A stretch of 41,444 nucleotides of DNA, taken from assembly GCF_000003605.2 (NCBI RefSeq), contig NW_003112375.1, positions 1-41,444 of the forward strand, written 5' to 3'. Position 1 is the first letter of the stretch; each line of letters opens with the position of its first letter. The position numbers were made by a program, and so were the translations under genes. This document shows, piece by piece, positions 24,024-36,470 of the stretch. This DNA is from Saccoglossus kowalevskii (Eukaryota; Hemichordata; Enteropneusta; Harrimaniidae). The notes under the pieces were generated by a model that searched no databases, was not told the DNA's origin, and worked only from the letters and a program-made list of their open reading frames with translations.

Positions 24024-25460
24024 GCATTCAGAAACTAGACAAATGGTTCGTATTTATAGACTGGACTCATGGTTTGCATTCAGAAACTAGACAAATGGTT
24101 CGTATTTATAGACTGGACTCATGGTTTGCAATCAGAAACTAGACAAATGGTTCGTATTTATAGACTGGACTCATGGTTTGCAATCAGAAACTAGACAAAT
24201 GGTTCGTATTTATAGACTGGACTCATTGTTTGCATTCAGAAACTAGACAAATGGTTCGTATTTATAGACTGGACTCATGGTTTGCAATCAGAAACTAGAC
24301 AAATGGTTCGTATTTATAGACTGGACTCATGGTTTGCAATCAGAAACTAGACAAATGGTTCGTATTTATAGACTGGACTCATGGTTTGCATTCAGAAACT
24401 AGACAAATGGTTCGTATTTATAGACTGGACTCATGGTTTGCATTCAGAAACTAGACAAATGGTTCGTATTTATAGACTAGACTCATGGTTCCCATTCAGA
24501 AACTAGACAAATGGTTCGTATTTATAGACCGGACTCATGGTTTGCATTCAGAAACTAGACAAATGGTTCGTATTTATAGACTGGACTCATGGTTTGCAAT
24601 CAGAAACTAGACAAATTGTTCGTATTTATAGACTAGACTCATGGTTTCCATTCAGAAACTAGACAAATGGTTCGTATTTATAGACTGGACTCATGGTTTG
24701 CATTCAGAAACTAGACAAATGGTTCGTATTTATAGACTGGACTCGTGGTTTGCATTCAGAAACTAGACAAATGGTTCGTATTTATAGACTGAACTCATGG
24801 TTTGCATTCAGAAACTAGACAAATGGTTCGTATTTATAGACTGAACTCATGGTTTGCATTCAGAAACTAGACAAATGGTTCGTATTTATAGACTGAACTC
24901 ATGGTTTGCATTCAGAAACTAGACAAATGGTTCGTATTTATAGACTGAACTCATGGTTTGCATTCAGAAACTAGACAAATGGTTCGTATTTATAGACTGA
25001 ACTCATGGTTTGCATTCAGAAACTAGACAAATGGTTCGTATTTATAGACTAGACTCATGGTTTGCATTCAGAAACTAGACAAATGGTTCGTATTTATAGA
25101 CTGGACTCATGGTTTGCATTCAGAAACTAGACAAATGGTTCGTATTTATAGACTGGACTCATGGTTTGCAATCAGAAACTAGACAAATGGTTCGTATTTA
25201 CAGACTGCACTCATGGTTTGCAATCATAAACTAGACAAATGGTTCGTATTTATAGACTGGACTCATGGTTTGCAATCAGAAACTAGACAAATGGTTCGTA
25301 TTTATAGACTGGACTCATGGTTTGCATTCAGAAACTAGACAAATGGTTCGTACTTATAGACTGGACTCATGGTTTGCAATCAGAAACTAGACAAATGGTT
25401 CGTATTTATAGACTGGACTCATGGTTTGCATTCAGAAACTAGACAAATAGTTCGTATTTA

Positions 25461-25540
25461 TAGACTGACTCATGTTTGCATCAGAACTAGACGAATGGTT
25501 CGTATTATAGACTGGACTCATGGTTTGCATCAGAAACAAG
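25461..25540 (+). other. Indel cluster 3 at an A-to-B dialect switch
   Basis: Six single-base losses fall within about 80 bases: GACTGACTC (25463), CATGTTT (25471), GCATCAG and CAGAACTAG (near 25478-25487), TATTATAG (near 25503) and GCATCAG (25528). All remove one base from a homopolymer or doublet. To the left is dialect A ending in an AAATAGTTCG monomer (25445); to the right are GACGAAT and AAACAAGACGAAT. The phase shifts create an apparent 65-codon open frame at 25369-25566 that is only satellite. An assembly seam is the simplest explanation. Confidence 0.78.
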
Positions 25541-26990
25541 ACGAATGGTTCGTATTTATAGACTGAACTCATGGTTTGCAATCAGAAACTAGACAAATGG
25601 TTCGTATTTATAGACTGGACTCATGGTTTGCATTCAGAAACTAGACAAATGGTTCGTATTTATAGACTGGACTCATTGTTTGCATTCAGAAACAAGACAA
25701 ATGGTTCGTATTTATAGACTGAACACATGGTTTGCATTCAGAAACTAGACAAATGGTTCGTATTTATAGACTGGACTCATGGTTTGCCATCAGAAACTAG
25801 ACAAATGGTTCGTATTTATAGACTGGACTTATGGTTTGCATTCAGAAACTAGACAAATGGTTCGTATTTATAGACTGGACTCATGGTTTGCATTCAGAAA
25901 CTAGACAAATGGTTCGTATTTATAGACAAGACTCATGGTTTGCATTCAGAAACTAGACAAATGGTTCGTATTTATAGACAGGACTCATGGTTTGCATTCA
26001 GAAACTAGACGAATGGTTCGTATTTATAGACTGGACTCTTGGTTTGCAATCAGAAACTAGACAAAAGGTTCGTATTTATAGACTGGACTCATGGTTTGCA
26101 TTCAGAAACTAGACAAATGGTTCGTATTTATAGACTGGGCTCATGGTTTTCAATCAGAAACTAGACGAATGGTTCGTATTTATAGACTCTACTCATGGTT
26201 TGCATTCAGAAACTAGACAAATGGTTCGTATTTATAGACTGGACACATGGTTTGCATTCAGAAACTAGACAAATGGTTCGTATTTATAGACTGGACTCAT
26301 GGTTTGCATTCAGAAACTAGACAAATGGTTTGTATTTATAGACTGGACTCATGGTTTGCATTCAGAAACTAGACTAATGGTTCGTATTTATATACTGGAC
26401 TCATGGTTTGCAATCAGAAACTAGACGAATGGTTCGTATTTATAGACTGGACTCATGGTTTGCATTCAGAAACTAGACAAATGGTTCGTATTTATAGACT
26501 GGACTCATTGTTTGCATTCAGAAACTAGACAAATGGTTCGTATTTATAAACTGGACTCATGGTTTGCATTCAGAAACTAGACAAATGGTTCGTATTTATA
26601 GACTGGACTCATGGTTTGCATTCAGAAACTAGACAAATGGTTCGTATTTATAGACTGAACTCATGGTTTGCATTCAGAAACTAGACAAATGGTTCGTATT
26701 TATAGACTGGACTCATGGTTTGCATTCAGAAACTAGACAAATGGTTCGTATTTATAGACTGGACTCATGGTTTGCATTCAGAAACTAGACAAATGGTTCG
26801 TATTTATAGACTGAACTCATGGTTTGCATTCAGAAACTAGACAAATGATTCGTATTTATTGACTGGACTCATGGTTTGCATTCAGAAACTAGACGAATGG
26901 TTCGTATTTATAGACTGAACTCATGGTTTGCAATCAGAAACTAGACACATGGTTCGTATTTATAAACTGGACTCATGGTTTGCATTCAGA
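25540..26990 (+). repeat. Divergent B-like stretch rich in singleton variants
   Basis: These roughly 28 monomers carry many changes not seen elsewhere: AGACAAGACTC (25926), AGACAGGACTC (25976), GGACTCTTGG (26033), ACAAAAGG (26062), GGTTTTCAATC (26146), GACTCTACTC (26186), AGACTAATGG (26372) and AGACACATGG (26943). Only the first 250 bp has a clear partner, an ordered series ending in GAACACATGG (25721) that matches 7020-7260 at an offset of 18,500 bp. High private variation suggests a less homogenised, older or differently edited part of the array. Confidence 0.68.
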
Positions 26991-27052
26991 AACTAGACGA
27001 ATGGTTCGCATTCAGAAACTAGACAAATGGTTCGTATTTATAGACTGGACAC
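26975..27052 (+). repeat. 26-bp half-unit register shift (1.5 monomers)
   Basis: Here the 52-bp rhythm breaks. A normal first half (26975-27000) is followed by a 26-bp chimera (27001-27026) that starts ATGGTTCG as a second half, then reads CATTCAG as a first half, and then by a normal second half. CATTCAG occurs at 26983 and again at 27009, exactly 26 bp later. The crossover falls in the ATGGTT shared by both halves. This is the only half-unit event I found and it directly demonstrates exchange between the two ancestral halves. The resulting frame shift gives a spurious 67-codon open frame at 26923-27126. Confidence 0.92.
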
Positions 27053-27127
27053 ATGGTTTGCATTCAGAAACTAGACAAATGGTTCGTATTTATAGACTGG
27101 ACTCATGGTTTGCATTCAGAAACTAGA

Positions 27128-28880
27128 CGAATGGTTCATATTTATAGACTGGACTCATGGTTTGCATTCAGAAACAAGACGAATGGTTCGTATTTATAGA
27201 CTGGACATATGGTTTGCATTCAGAAACTAGACAAATGGTTCGTATTTATAGACTGGACACATGGTTTGCATTCAGAAACTAGACAAATGGTTCGTATTTA
27301 TAGACTGGACTCATGGTTTGCATTCAGAAACTAGACGAATGGTTCATATTTATAGACTGGACTCATGGTTTGCATTCAGAAACTAGACAAATGGTTCGTA
27401 TTTATAGACTGGACACATGGTTTGCATTCAGAAACTAGACAAATGGTTCGTATTTATAGACTGGACACATGGTTTGCATTCAGAAACTAGACAAATGGTT
27501 CGTATTTATAGACTAGACTCATGGTTTGCATTCAGAAACTAGACAAATGGTTCGTATTTATAGACTAGACTCATGGTTTGCATTCAGAAACTAGACAAAT
27601 GGTTCGTATTTATAGACTAGACTCATGGTTTGCAATCAGAAACTAGACAAATGGTTCGTATTTATAGACTAGACTCATGGTTTGCAATCAGAAACTAGAC
27701 AAATGGTTCTTATTTATAGACTAGACTCATGGTTTGCAATCAGAAACTAGACAAATGGTTCGTATTTATAGACTGGACTCATGGTTTGCATTCAGAAACT
27801 AGACGAATGGTTCGTATTTATAGACTGAACTCATGGTTTGCAATCAGAAACTAGACAAATGGTGCGTATTTATAGACTGGACTCATGGTTTGCATTCAGA
27901 AAGTAGACAAATGGTTCGTATTTATAGACTGAACTCATGGTTTGCAATCAGAAACTAGACAAATGGTGCGTATTTACAGACTGGACTCATGGTTTGCATT
28001 CAGAAAGTAGACAAATGGTTCGTATTTATAGACTAGACTCATGGTTTGCATTCAGAAACTAGACAAATGGTTCGTATTTATAGACTGGACTCATGGTTTG
28101 CATTCAGAAACTAGACAAATGGTTCGTATTTATAGACTGGACTCATGGTTTGCATTCAGAAACTAGACGAATGGTTCGTATTTATAGACTGAACTCATGG
28201 TTTGCAATCAGAAACTAGACAAATGGTGCGTATTTATAGACTGGACTCATGGTTTGCATTCAGAAACTAGACGAATGGTTCGTATTTATAGACTGAACTC
28301 ATGGTTTGCAATCAGAAACTAGACAAATGGTGCGTATTTATAGACTGGACTCATGGTTTGCATTCAGAAAGTAGACAAATGTTTCGTATTTATAGACTAG
28401 ACTCATGGTTTGCATTCAGAAACTAGACAAATGGTTCGTATTTATAGACTGGACTCATGGTTTGCATTCAGAAACTAGACAAATGGTTCGTATTTATAGA
28501 CTGGACTCATGGTTTGCATTCAGAAACTAGACGAATGGTTCGTATTTATAGACTAGACTCATGGTTTGCAATCAGAAACTAGACAAATGTTTCGTATTTA
28601 TAGACTAGACTCATGGTTTGCAATCAGAAACTAGACAAATGGTTCGTATTTATAGACTAGACTCATGATTTGCAATCAGAAACTAGACAAATGGTTCGTA
28701 TTTATAGACTGGACTCATGGTTTGCATTCAGAAACTAGACAAATGGTTCGTATTTATAGACTGGACTCATGGTTTGCATTCAGAAACTAGACGAAAGGTT
28801 CGTATTTATAGACTGGACTCATGGTTTGCATTCAGAAACAAGACGAATGGTTCGTATTTATAGACTGGACATATGGTTTG
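27128..28880 (+). repeat. Dialect B block 2 core
   Basis: An ordered B series from TTCATA and AAACAAGACGAAT through GGACATAT (27203), paired GGACACAT, TTCTTATTT, four GGTGCG monomers and two ATGTTTCG monomers to a second AAACAAGACGAAT and GGACATAT (28867). The two GGACATAT markers are exactly 1,664 bp or 32 monomers apart. The left part aligns to 12004 onward, the right part (from about 28250) to 11390-12060 and to 40740-41444. One GACGAAAGG is private (near 28792). Confidence 0.85.
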
Positions 28881-29130
28881 CATTCAGAAACTAGACAAAT
28901 GGTTCGTATTTATAGACTGGACACATGGTTTGCATTCAGAAACTAGACAAATGGTTCGTATTTATAGACTGGACTCATGGTTTGCATTCAGAAACTAGAC
29001 AAATGGTTCGTATTTATAAACTGAAATCATGGTTTGCATTCAGAAACTAGACGAATGGTTCGTATTTATAGACTGGACACATGGTTTGCATTCAGAAACT
29101 AGACAAATGGTTCGTATTTATAGACTGGAC

Positions 29131-29300
29131 TCATGGTTGCATTCAGAAACTAGACAAATGGTTCGTATTATAGACTGGACTCATGGTTTGCATCAGAAAC
29201 TAGACGAATGGTTCGTATTTATAGACTGGTCTCATGGTTTGCATGCAGAAACTAGACGAATGGTTCGTATTTATAGACTGAACTCATGGTTTGCATCAGA
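29131..29300 (+). other. Indel cluster 4 inside dialect B
   Basis: Single T losses occur at GGTTGC (29135), TATTATAG (near 29166), GCATCAG (29190) and GCATCAG (29293). All are homopolymer contractions within four monomers. They allow an apparent 116-codon open frame at 29029-29379, the longest in the window, whose product would simply be the satellite read in three successive frames. Dialect B continues for a little over one monomer on the right before a mixed block. Confidence 0.72.
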
Positions 29301-29334
29301 AACAAGACGAATGGTTCGTATTTATAGACTGGAC

Positions 29335-29990
29335 TCATGGTTTGCATTCAGAAACAAGACAAATGGTTCGTATTTATAGACTGAACTCATGGTTTGCAAT
29401 CAGAAACTAGACAAATGATTCGTATTTATAGACTGGACTCATGGTTTGCAATCAGAAACTAGACAAATGGTTCGTATTTATAGACTAGACTCATGGTTTG
29501 CATTCAGAAACTGGACAAATGGTTCGTATTTATAGACTGGACTCATGGTTTGCATTCAGAAACTAGACAAATGGTTCGTATTTACAGACTGGACTCGTGG
29601 TTTGCAATCAGAAACTAGACAAATGGTTCGTATTTATAGACTGGACTCATGGTTTGCAATCAGAAACTAGACAAATGGTTCGTATTTATAGACTGGACTC
29701 ATGGTTTGCATTCGGAAACTAGACAAATGGTTCGTATTTATAGACTGGACTCATTGTTTGCATTCAGAAACTAGACAAATGGTTCGTATTTATAGACTGA
29801 ACTCATGGTTTGCATTCAGAAACTAGACAAATGGTTCGTATTTATAGACTGGACTCATGGTTTGCAATCAGAAACTAGACAAATGGTTCGTATTTATAGA
29901 CTGGACTCATGGTTTGCATTCAGAAACTAGACAAATGGTTCGTATTTATAGACTGGACTGATGGTTTGCATTCAGAAACTAGACAAATGG
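29335..29990 (+). repeat. GCATTCGG-marked block, copy 1
   Basis: The series is AAACAAGAC, GAACTC with ATGATTCG, GACTAGACTC with AAACTGGAC, TTACAG with ACTCGTGG, GCATTCGGAAAC (TTCGG at 29711), ACTCATTG, GAACTC and GGACTGATGG. It is repeated in the same order at about 40038-40693, an offset of 10,703 bp. No internal difference is obvious by eye over roughly 650 bp, so this is one of the youngest duplications in the window. Confidence 0.88.
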
Positions 29991-32900
29991 TTCGTATTTA
30001 TAGACTGGACTCATGGTTTGCATTCAGAAACTAGACAAATGGTTCGTATTTATAGACTGGACTCATGGTTTGCATTCAGAAACTAGACAAATGGTTCGTA
30101 TTTATAGACTGGACTCATGGTTTGCAATCAGAAACTAGACAAATGGTTCGTATTTATAGACTGGACTCATGGTTTGCAATCAGAAACTAGACAAATGGTT
30201 CGTATTTATAGACTGGACTCATGGTTTGCATTCAGAAACTAGACAAATGGTTCGTATTTATAGACTGGACTCATGGTTTGCAATCAGAAACTAGACAAAT
30301 GGTTCGTATTTATAGACTGGACTCATGGTTTGCATTCAGAAACTAGACAAATGGTTCGTATTTATAGACTGGACTCATGGTTTGCATTCAGAAACTAGAC
30401 AAATGGTTCGTATTTATAGACTGGACTCATGGTTTGCATTCAGAAACTAGACAAATGGTTCGTATTTATAGACTAGACTCATGGTTCCCATTCAGAAACT
30501 AGACAAATGGTTCGTATTTATAGACTGGACTCATGGTTTGCATTCAGAAACTAGACAAATGGTTCGTATTTATAGACTGGACTCATGGTTTGCAATCAGA
30601 AACTAGACAAATGGTTCGTATTTATAGACTGGACTCATGGTTTGCATTCAGAAACTAGACAAATGGTTCGTATTTATAGACTAGACTCATGGTTTCCATT
30701 CAGAAACTAGACAAATGGTTCGTATTTATAGACTGGACTCGTGGTTTGCATTCAGAAACTAGACAAATGGTTCGTATTTATAGACTGGACGCATGGTTTG
30801 CATTCAGAAACTAGACAAATGGTTCGTATTTATAGACTGCACTCATGGTTTGCATTCAGAAACTAGACAAATGGTTCGTATTTATAGACTGGACTCATGG
30901 TTTGCATTCAGAAACTAGACAAATGGTTCGTATTTATAGACTGGACTCGTGGTTTGCATTCAGAAACTAGACAAATGGTTCGTATTTATAGACTGAACTC
31001 ATGGTTTGCACTCAGAAACTAGACAAATGGTTCGTATTTATAGACTAGATTCATGGTTTCCATTCAGAAACTAGACAAATGGTTCGTATTTATAGACTGG
31101 ACTCATGGTTTGCATTCAGAAACTAGACAAATGGTTCGTATTTATAGACTGGACTCATGGTTTGCATTCAGAAACTAGACAAATGGTTCGTATTTATAGA
31201 CTGGACTCATGGTTTGCAATCAGAAACTAGACAAATGGTTCGTATTTATAGACTGGACTCATGGTTTGCAATCAGAAACTAGACAAATGGTTCGTATTTA
31301 TAGACTGGACTCATGGTTTGCATTCAGAAACTAGACAAATGGTTCGTATTTATAGACTGGACTCATGGTTTGCAATCAGAAACTAGACAAATGGTTCGTA
31401 TTTATAGACTGGACTCATGGTTTGCAATCAGAAACTAGACAAATGGTTCGTATTTATAGACTGGACTCATGGTTTGCATTCAGAAACTAGACAAATGGTT
31501 CGTATTTATAGACTGGACTCATGGTTTGCATTCAGAAACTAGACAAATGGTTCGTATTTATAGACTAGACTCATGGTTCCCATTCAGAAACTAGACAAAT
31601 GGTTCGTATTTATAGACTGGACTCATGGTTTGCATTCAGAAACTAGACAAATGGTTCGTATTTATAGACTGGACTCATGGTTTGCAATCAGAAACTAGAC
31701 AAATTGTTCGTATTTATAGACTAGACTCATGGTTTCCATTCAGAAACTAGACAAATGGTTCGTATTTATAGACTGGACTCATGGTTTGCATTCAGAAACT
31801 AGACAAATGGTTCGTATTTATAGACTGGACTCGTGGTTTGCATTCAGAAACTAGACAAATGGTTCGTATTTATAGACTGAACTCATGGTTTGCATTCAGA
31901 AACTAGACAAATGGTTCGTATTTATAGACTGAACTCATGGTTTGCATTCAGAAACTAGACAAATGGTTCGTATTTATAGACTGAACTCATGGTTTCATTC
32001 AGAAACTAGGCAAATGGTTCGTATTTATAGACTGGACTCATGGTTTGCAATCAGAAACTAGACAAATAGTTCGTATTTATAGACTGAACTCATGGTTTGC
32101 ATTCAGAAACTAGACAAATGGTTCGTATTTATAGACTAGACTCATGGTTTGCATTCAGAAACTAGACAAATGGTTCGTATTTATAGACTGGACTCATGGT
32201 TTGCATTCAGAAACTAGACAAATGGTTCGTATTTATAGACTGGACTCATGGTTTGCAATCAGAAACTAGACAAATGGTTCGTATTTACAGACTGCACTCA
32301 TGGTTTGCAATCAGAAACTTGACAAATGTTTCGTATTTATAGACTGGACTCATGGTTTGCAATCAGAAACTAGACAAATGGTTCGTATTTATAGACTGGA
32401 CTCATGGTTTGCATTCAGAAACTAGACAAATGGTTCGTACTTATAGACTGGACTCATGGTTTGCAATCAGAAACTAGACAAATGGTTCGTATTTATAGAC
32501 TGGACTCATGGTTTGCATTCAGAAACTAGACAAATGGTTCGTATTTATAGACTGGACTGATGGTTTGCATTCAGAAACTAGACAAATGGTTCGTATTTAT
32601 AGACTGGACTCATGGTTTGCAATCAGAAACTAGACAAATGGTTCGTATTTACAGACTGCACTCATGGTTTGCAATCAGAAACTAGACAAATGGTTCGCAT
32701 TTACAGACTGCACTCATGGTTTGCAATCAGAAACTTGACAAATGGTTCGTATTTATAGACTGGACTCATGGTTTGCAATCAGAAACTAGACAAATGGTTC
32801 GTATTTATATACTGGACTCATGGTTTCCATTCAGAAACTAGACAAATGGTTCGTATTTATAGACTGGACTCATGGTTTCCATTCAGAAACTAGACAAATG

Positions 32901-34515
32901 GTTCGTATTTATAGACTGGACTCATGGTTTGCATTCAGAAACTAGACAAATGGTTCATATTTATAGACTGGACTCATGGTTTGCAATCAGAAACTAGACA
33001 AATGGTTCGTATTTATAGACTGAACTCATGGTTTGCATTCAGAAACTAGACAAATGGTTCGTATTTATAGACTGGACTCGTGGTTTGCATTCAGAAACTA
33101 GACAAATGGTTCGTATTTATAGACTGAACTCATGGTTTCATTCAGAAACTAGACAAATGGTTCGTATTTATAGACTGGACTCATGGTTTGCAATCAGAAA
33201 CTAGACAAATAGTTCGTATTTATAGACTGAACTCATGGTTTGCATTCAGAAACTAGACAAATGGTTCGTATTTATAGACTAGACTCATGGTTTGCATTCA
33301 GAAACTAGACAAATGGTTCGTATTTATAGACTGGACTCATGGTTTGCATTCAGAAACTAGACAAATGGTTCGTATTTATAGACTGGACTCATGGTTTGCA
33401 ATCAGAAACTAGACAAATGGTTCGTATTTACAGACTGCACTCATGGTTTGCAATCAGAAACTTGACAAATGGTTCGTATTTATAGACTGGACTCATGGTT
33501 TGCAATCAGAAACTAGACAAATGGTTCGTATTTATAGACTGGACTCATGGTTTGCATTCAGAAACTAGACAAATGGTTCGTACTTATAGACTGGACTCAT
33601 GGTTTGCAATCAGAAACTAGACAAATGGTTCGTATTTATAGACTGGACTCATGGTTTGCATTCAGAAACTAGACAAATGGTTCGTATTTATAGACTGGAC
33701 TGATGGTTTGCATTCAGAAACTAGACAAATGGTTCGTATTTATAGACTGGACTAATGGTTTGCAATCAGAAACTAGACAAATGGTTCGTATTTACAGACT
33801 GCACTCATGGTTTGCAATCAGAAATTTGACAAATGGTTCTTATTTATAGACTGGACTCATGGTTTGCAATCAGAAACTAGACAAATGGTTCGTATTTATA
33901 GACTGGACTCATGGTTTGCATTCAGAAACTAGACAAATGGTTCGTATTTATAGACTGGACTCATGGTTTGCATTCAGAAACTAGACAAATGGTTCGTATT
34001 TATAGACTGAACTCATGGTTTGCATTCAGAAACTAGACAAATGGTTCGTATTTATAGACTGGACTCGTGGTTTGCATTCAGAAACTAGACAAATGGTTCG
34101 TATTTATAGACTGAACTCATGGTTTCATTCAGAAACTAGACAAATGGTTCGTATTTATAGACTGGACTCATGGTTTGCAATCAGAAACTAGACAAATGGT
34201 TCGTATTTATAGACTGAACTCATGGTTTGCATTCAGAAACTAGACAAATGGTTCGTATTTATAGACTGAACTCATGGTTTGCATTCAGAAACTAGACAAA
34301 TGGTTCGTATTTATAGACTGGACTCGTGGTTTGCATTCAGAAACTAGACAAATGGTTCGTATTTATAGACTGGACTCATGGTTTGCATTCAGAAACTAGA
34401 CAAATGGTTCGTATTTATTGACTGGACTCGTGGTTTGCATTCAGAAACTAGACAAATAGTTCGTATTTATAGACTGAACTCATGGTTTGCATTCAGAAAC
34501 TAGACAAATGGTTCG
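29990..34515 (+). repeat. Dialect A block 3
   Basis: About 87 monomers. It contains GGTTCCC markers at 30483 and 31575, a GACGCATGG partial block at 30788, GATTC at 31048, and TTACAG/CTTGAC pairs. TTACAG markers at 32285 and 32649, and at 33428 and 33792, are each 364 bp apart, repeating the seven-monomer unit of 21511-22740. An extra TTACAG monomer follows 52 bp after 32649. The stretch 32640-33290 corresponds to 9590-10250 and 37990-38590. Confidence 0.8.
32640..33290 (+). repeat. GGTTCGCATTTACAG block, copy 2 of 3
   Basis: The marker TTCGCATTTACAG is at 32694, and GCACTC, AAACTTGAC, TATATACT-TTTCC, TTTCC, TTCATATTT, GAACTC, ACTCGTGG, TTTCATTC and AAATAGTTCG follow in order. The offset is 22,992 bp from copy 1 and 5,348 bp to copy 3. 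Copies 2 and 3 agree more closely with each other than with copy 1, which has one more GAACTC monomer and then switches to dialect B. Confidence 0.85.
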
Positions 34516-34622
34516 TATTATAGACTGGACTCATGGTTTGCATCAGAAACTAGACGAATGGTCATATTATAGACTGGACTCATGGTTGCATTCAGAAACT
34601 AGACAAATGGTTCGTATTATAG
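34516..34622 (+). other. Indel cluster 5 at an A-to-B dialect switch
   Basis: Single-base losses occur in TATTATAG (34517), GCATCAG (34540), GGTCATATTATAG (two bases, near 34560), GGTTGC (near 34584) and TATTATAG (34616). The left flank is dialect A with AAATAGTTCG (34455) and GAACTC; the right flank starts at once with GACGAAT, TTCATA and GGACATAT (34626). The shifts leave an apparent 72-codon open frame at 34487-34705, again only satellite. The arrangement mirrors clusters 1 and 3. Confidence 0.77.
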
Positions 34623-34625
34623 ACT

Positions 34626-35600
34626 GGACATATGGTTTGCATTCAGAAACTAGACAAATGGTTCGTATTTATAGACTGGACACATGGTTTGCATTCAGAA
34701 ACTAGACAAATGGTTCGTATTTATAGACTGGACTCATGGTTTGCATTCAGAAACTAGACGAATGGTTCATATTTATAGACTGGACTCATGGTTTGCATTC
34801 AGAAACTAGACAAATGGTTCGTATTTATAGACTGGACACATGGTTTGCATTCAGAAACTAGACAAATGGTTCGTATTTATAGACTGGACACATGGTTTGC
34901 ATTCAGAAACTAGACAAATGGTTCGTATTTATAGACTAGACTCATGGTTTGCATTCAGAAACTAGACAAATGGTTCGTATTTATAGACTAGACTCATGGT
35001 TTGCATTCAGAAACTAGACAAATGGTTCGTATTTATAGACTAGACTCATGGTTTGCAATCAGAAACTAGACAAATGGTTCGTATTTATAGACTAGACTCA
35101 TGGTTTGCAATCAGAAACTAGACAAATGGTTCTTATTTATAGACTGGACTCATGGTTTGCATTCAGAAACTAGACGAATGGTTCGTATTTATAGACTGAA
35201 CTCATGGTTTGCAATCAGAAACTAGACAAATGGTGCGTATTTATAGACTGGACTCATGGTTTGCATTCAGAAAGTAGACAAATGGTTCGTATTTATAGAC
35301 TGAACTCATGGTTTGCAATCAGAAACTAGACAAATGGTGCGTATTTATAGACTGGACTCATGGTTTGCATTCAGAAAGTAGACAAATGGTTCGTATTTAT
35401 AGACTAGACTCATGGTTTGCATTCAGAAACTAGACAAATGGTTCGTATTTATAGACTGGACTCATGGTTTGCATTCAGAAACTAGACAAATGGTTCGTAT
35501 TTATAGACTGGACTCATGGTTTGCATTCAGAAACTAGACAAATGGTTCGTATTTATAGTCTGGACTCATGGTTTGCATTCAGAAACTAGACGAATGGTTC
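34626..35600 (+). repeat. B block homologous to 15489-16420
   Basis: From GGACATAT (34626) the order GGACACAT, TTCATA, paired GGACACAT, GACTAGACTC monomers, TTCTTATTT, GACGAAT and two GGTGCG/AAAGTAG pairs matches 15489 onward. The offset is 19,137 bp at both GGACATAT and the first GGTGCG (35232 against 16095). At its right end it follows the TAGTCTGG version found near 15120, so it combines features of both tandem copies at 14040-16420. Confidence 0.86.
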
Positions 35601-35739
35601 GTATTTATAGACTGAACTCATGGTTTGCAATCAGAAACTAGACAAATGGTTCGTATTTATAGACTGGACTCATGGTTTGCAATCAGAAACTAGACAAATG
35701 GTTTGTATTTATAGACTGGACTCGTGGTTTGCATTCAGA

Positions 35740-36470
35740 AACTAGACAAATGGTTCGTATTTATAGACTGGACTCATTGTTTGCATTCAGAAACTAGACA
35801 AATGGTTCGTATTTATAGACTGAACTCATGGTTTGCATTCAGAAACTAGACAAATGGTTCGTATTTATAGACTGGACTCATGGTTTGCAATCAGAAACTA
35901 GACAAATGGTTCGTATTTATAGACTGGACTCATGGTTTGCATTCAGAAACTAGACAAATGGTTCGTATTTATAGACTAGACTCATGGTTTGCATTCAGAA
36001 ACTAGACAAATGGTTCGTATTTATAGACTAGACTCATGGTTTGCAATCAGAAACTAGACAAATGGTTCGTATTTATAGACTAGACTCATGGTTTGCAATC
36101 AGAAACTAGACAAATGGTTCGTATTTATAGACTAGACTCATGGTTTGCAATCAGAAACTAGACAAATGGTTCGTATTTATAGGCTGGACTCATGGTTTGC
36201 ATTCAGAAACTAGACAAATGGTTCGTATTTATAGACTGGACTCATGGTTTGCATTCAGAAACTAGACAAATGGTTCGTATTTATAGACTGGACTCATGGT
36301 TTGCATTCAGAAACTAGACGAATGGTTCGTATTTATAGACTGGACTCATGGTTTGCATGCAGAATCTAGACGAATGGTTCGTATTTATAGACTGAACTCA
36401 TGGTTTGCAATCAGAAACTAGACAAATGGTTCGTATTTATAGACTGGACTCATGGTTTGCATTCAGAAAC
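35740..36470 (+). repeat. Sixty-monomer-offset duplication, left copy
   Basis: ACTCATTG, GAACTC, GACTAGACTC monomers, AGGCTGG (36181) and GCATGCAG occur here and again 3,120 bp downstream, exactly 60 monomers, with no net indel. Differences are few: AGAATC near 36363, against GGTTTG, AGATTGG, AGAGTAGAC and GGTCTC in the right copy (38860-39590). The right part of this stretch is also shared with 13440 onward. Confidence 0.88.

Larger units (their letters stand above)
18340..25460 (+). repeat. Dialect A block 2
   Basis: About 137 monomers with TTTCC, ACTCGTGG, GACGCATGG, TTACAG-GCACTC, AAACTTGAC and GTACTTATAG, and very few B markers (one GAAAGTAG near 21277 and one GACGAAT near 22529). It contains a six-monomer and a seven-monomer higher-order repeat, two copies of the 519-bp-marker block, and the CAGACACTAG block. 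It ends abruptly at indel cluster 3. Confidence 0.8.

Noticed and set aside
29029-29379. Apparent 116-codon coding region, the longest open frame in the window
   Set aside because: It spans indel cluster 4. Normal monomers give a stop (AAC-TAG, TTA-TAG or GAC-TGA) within about three units. The same reasoning removes 25369-25566, 26923-27126 and 34487-34705.
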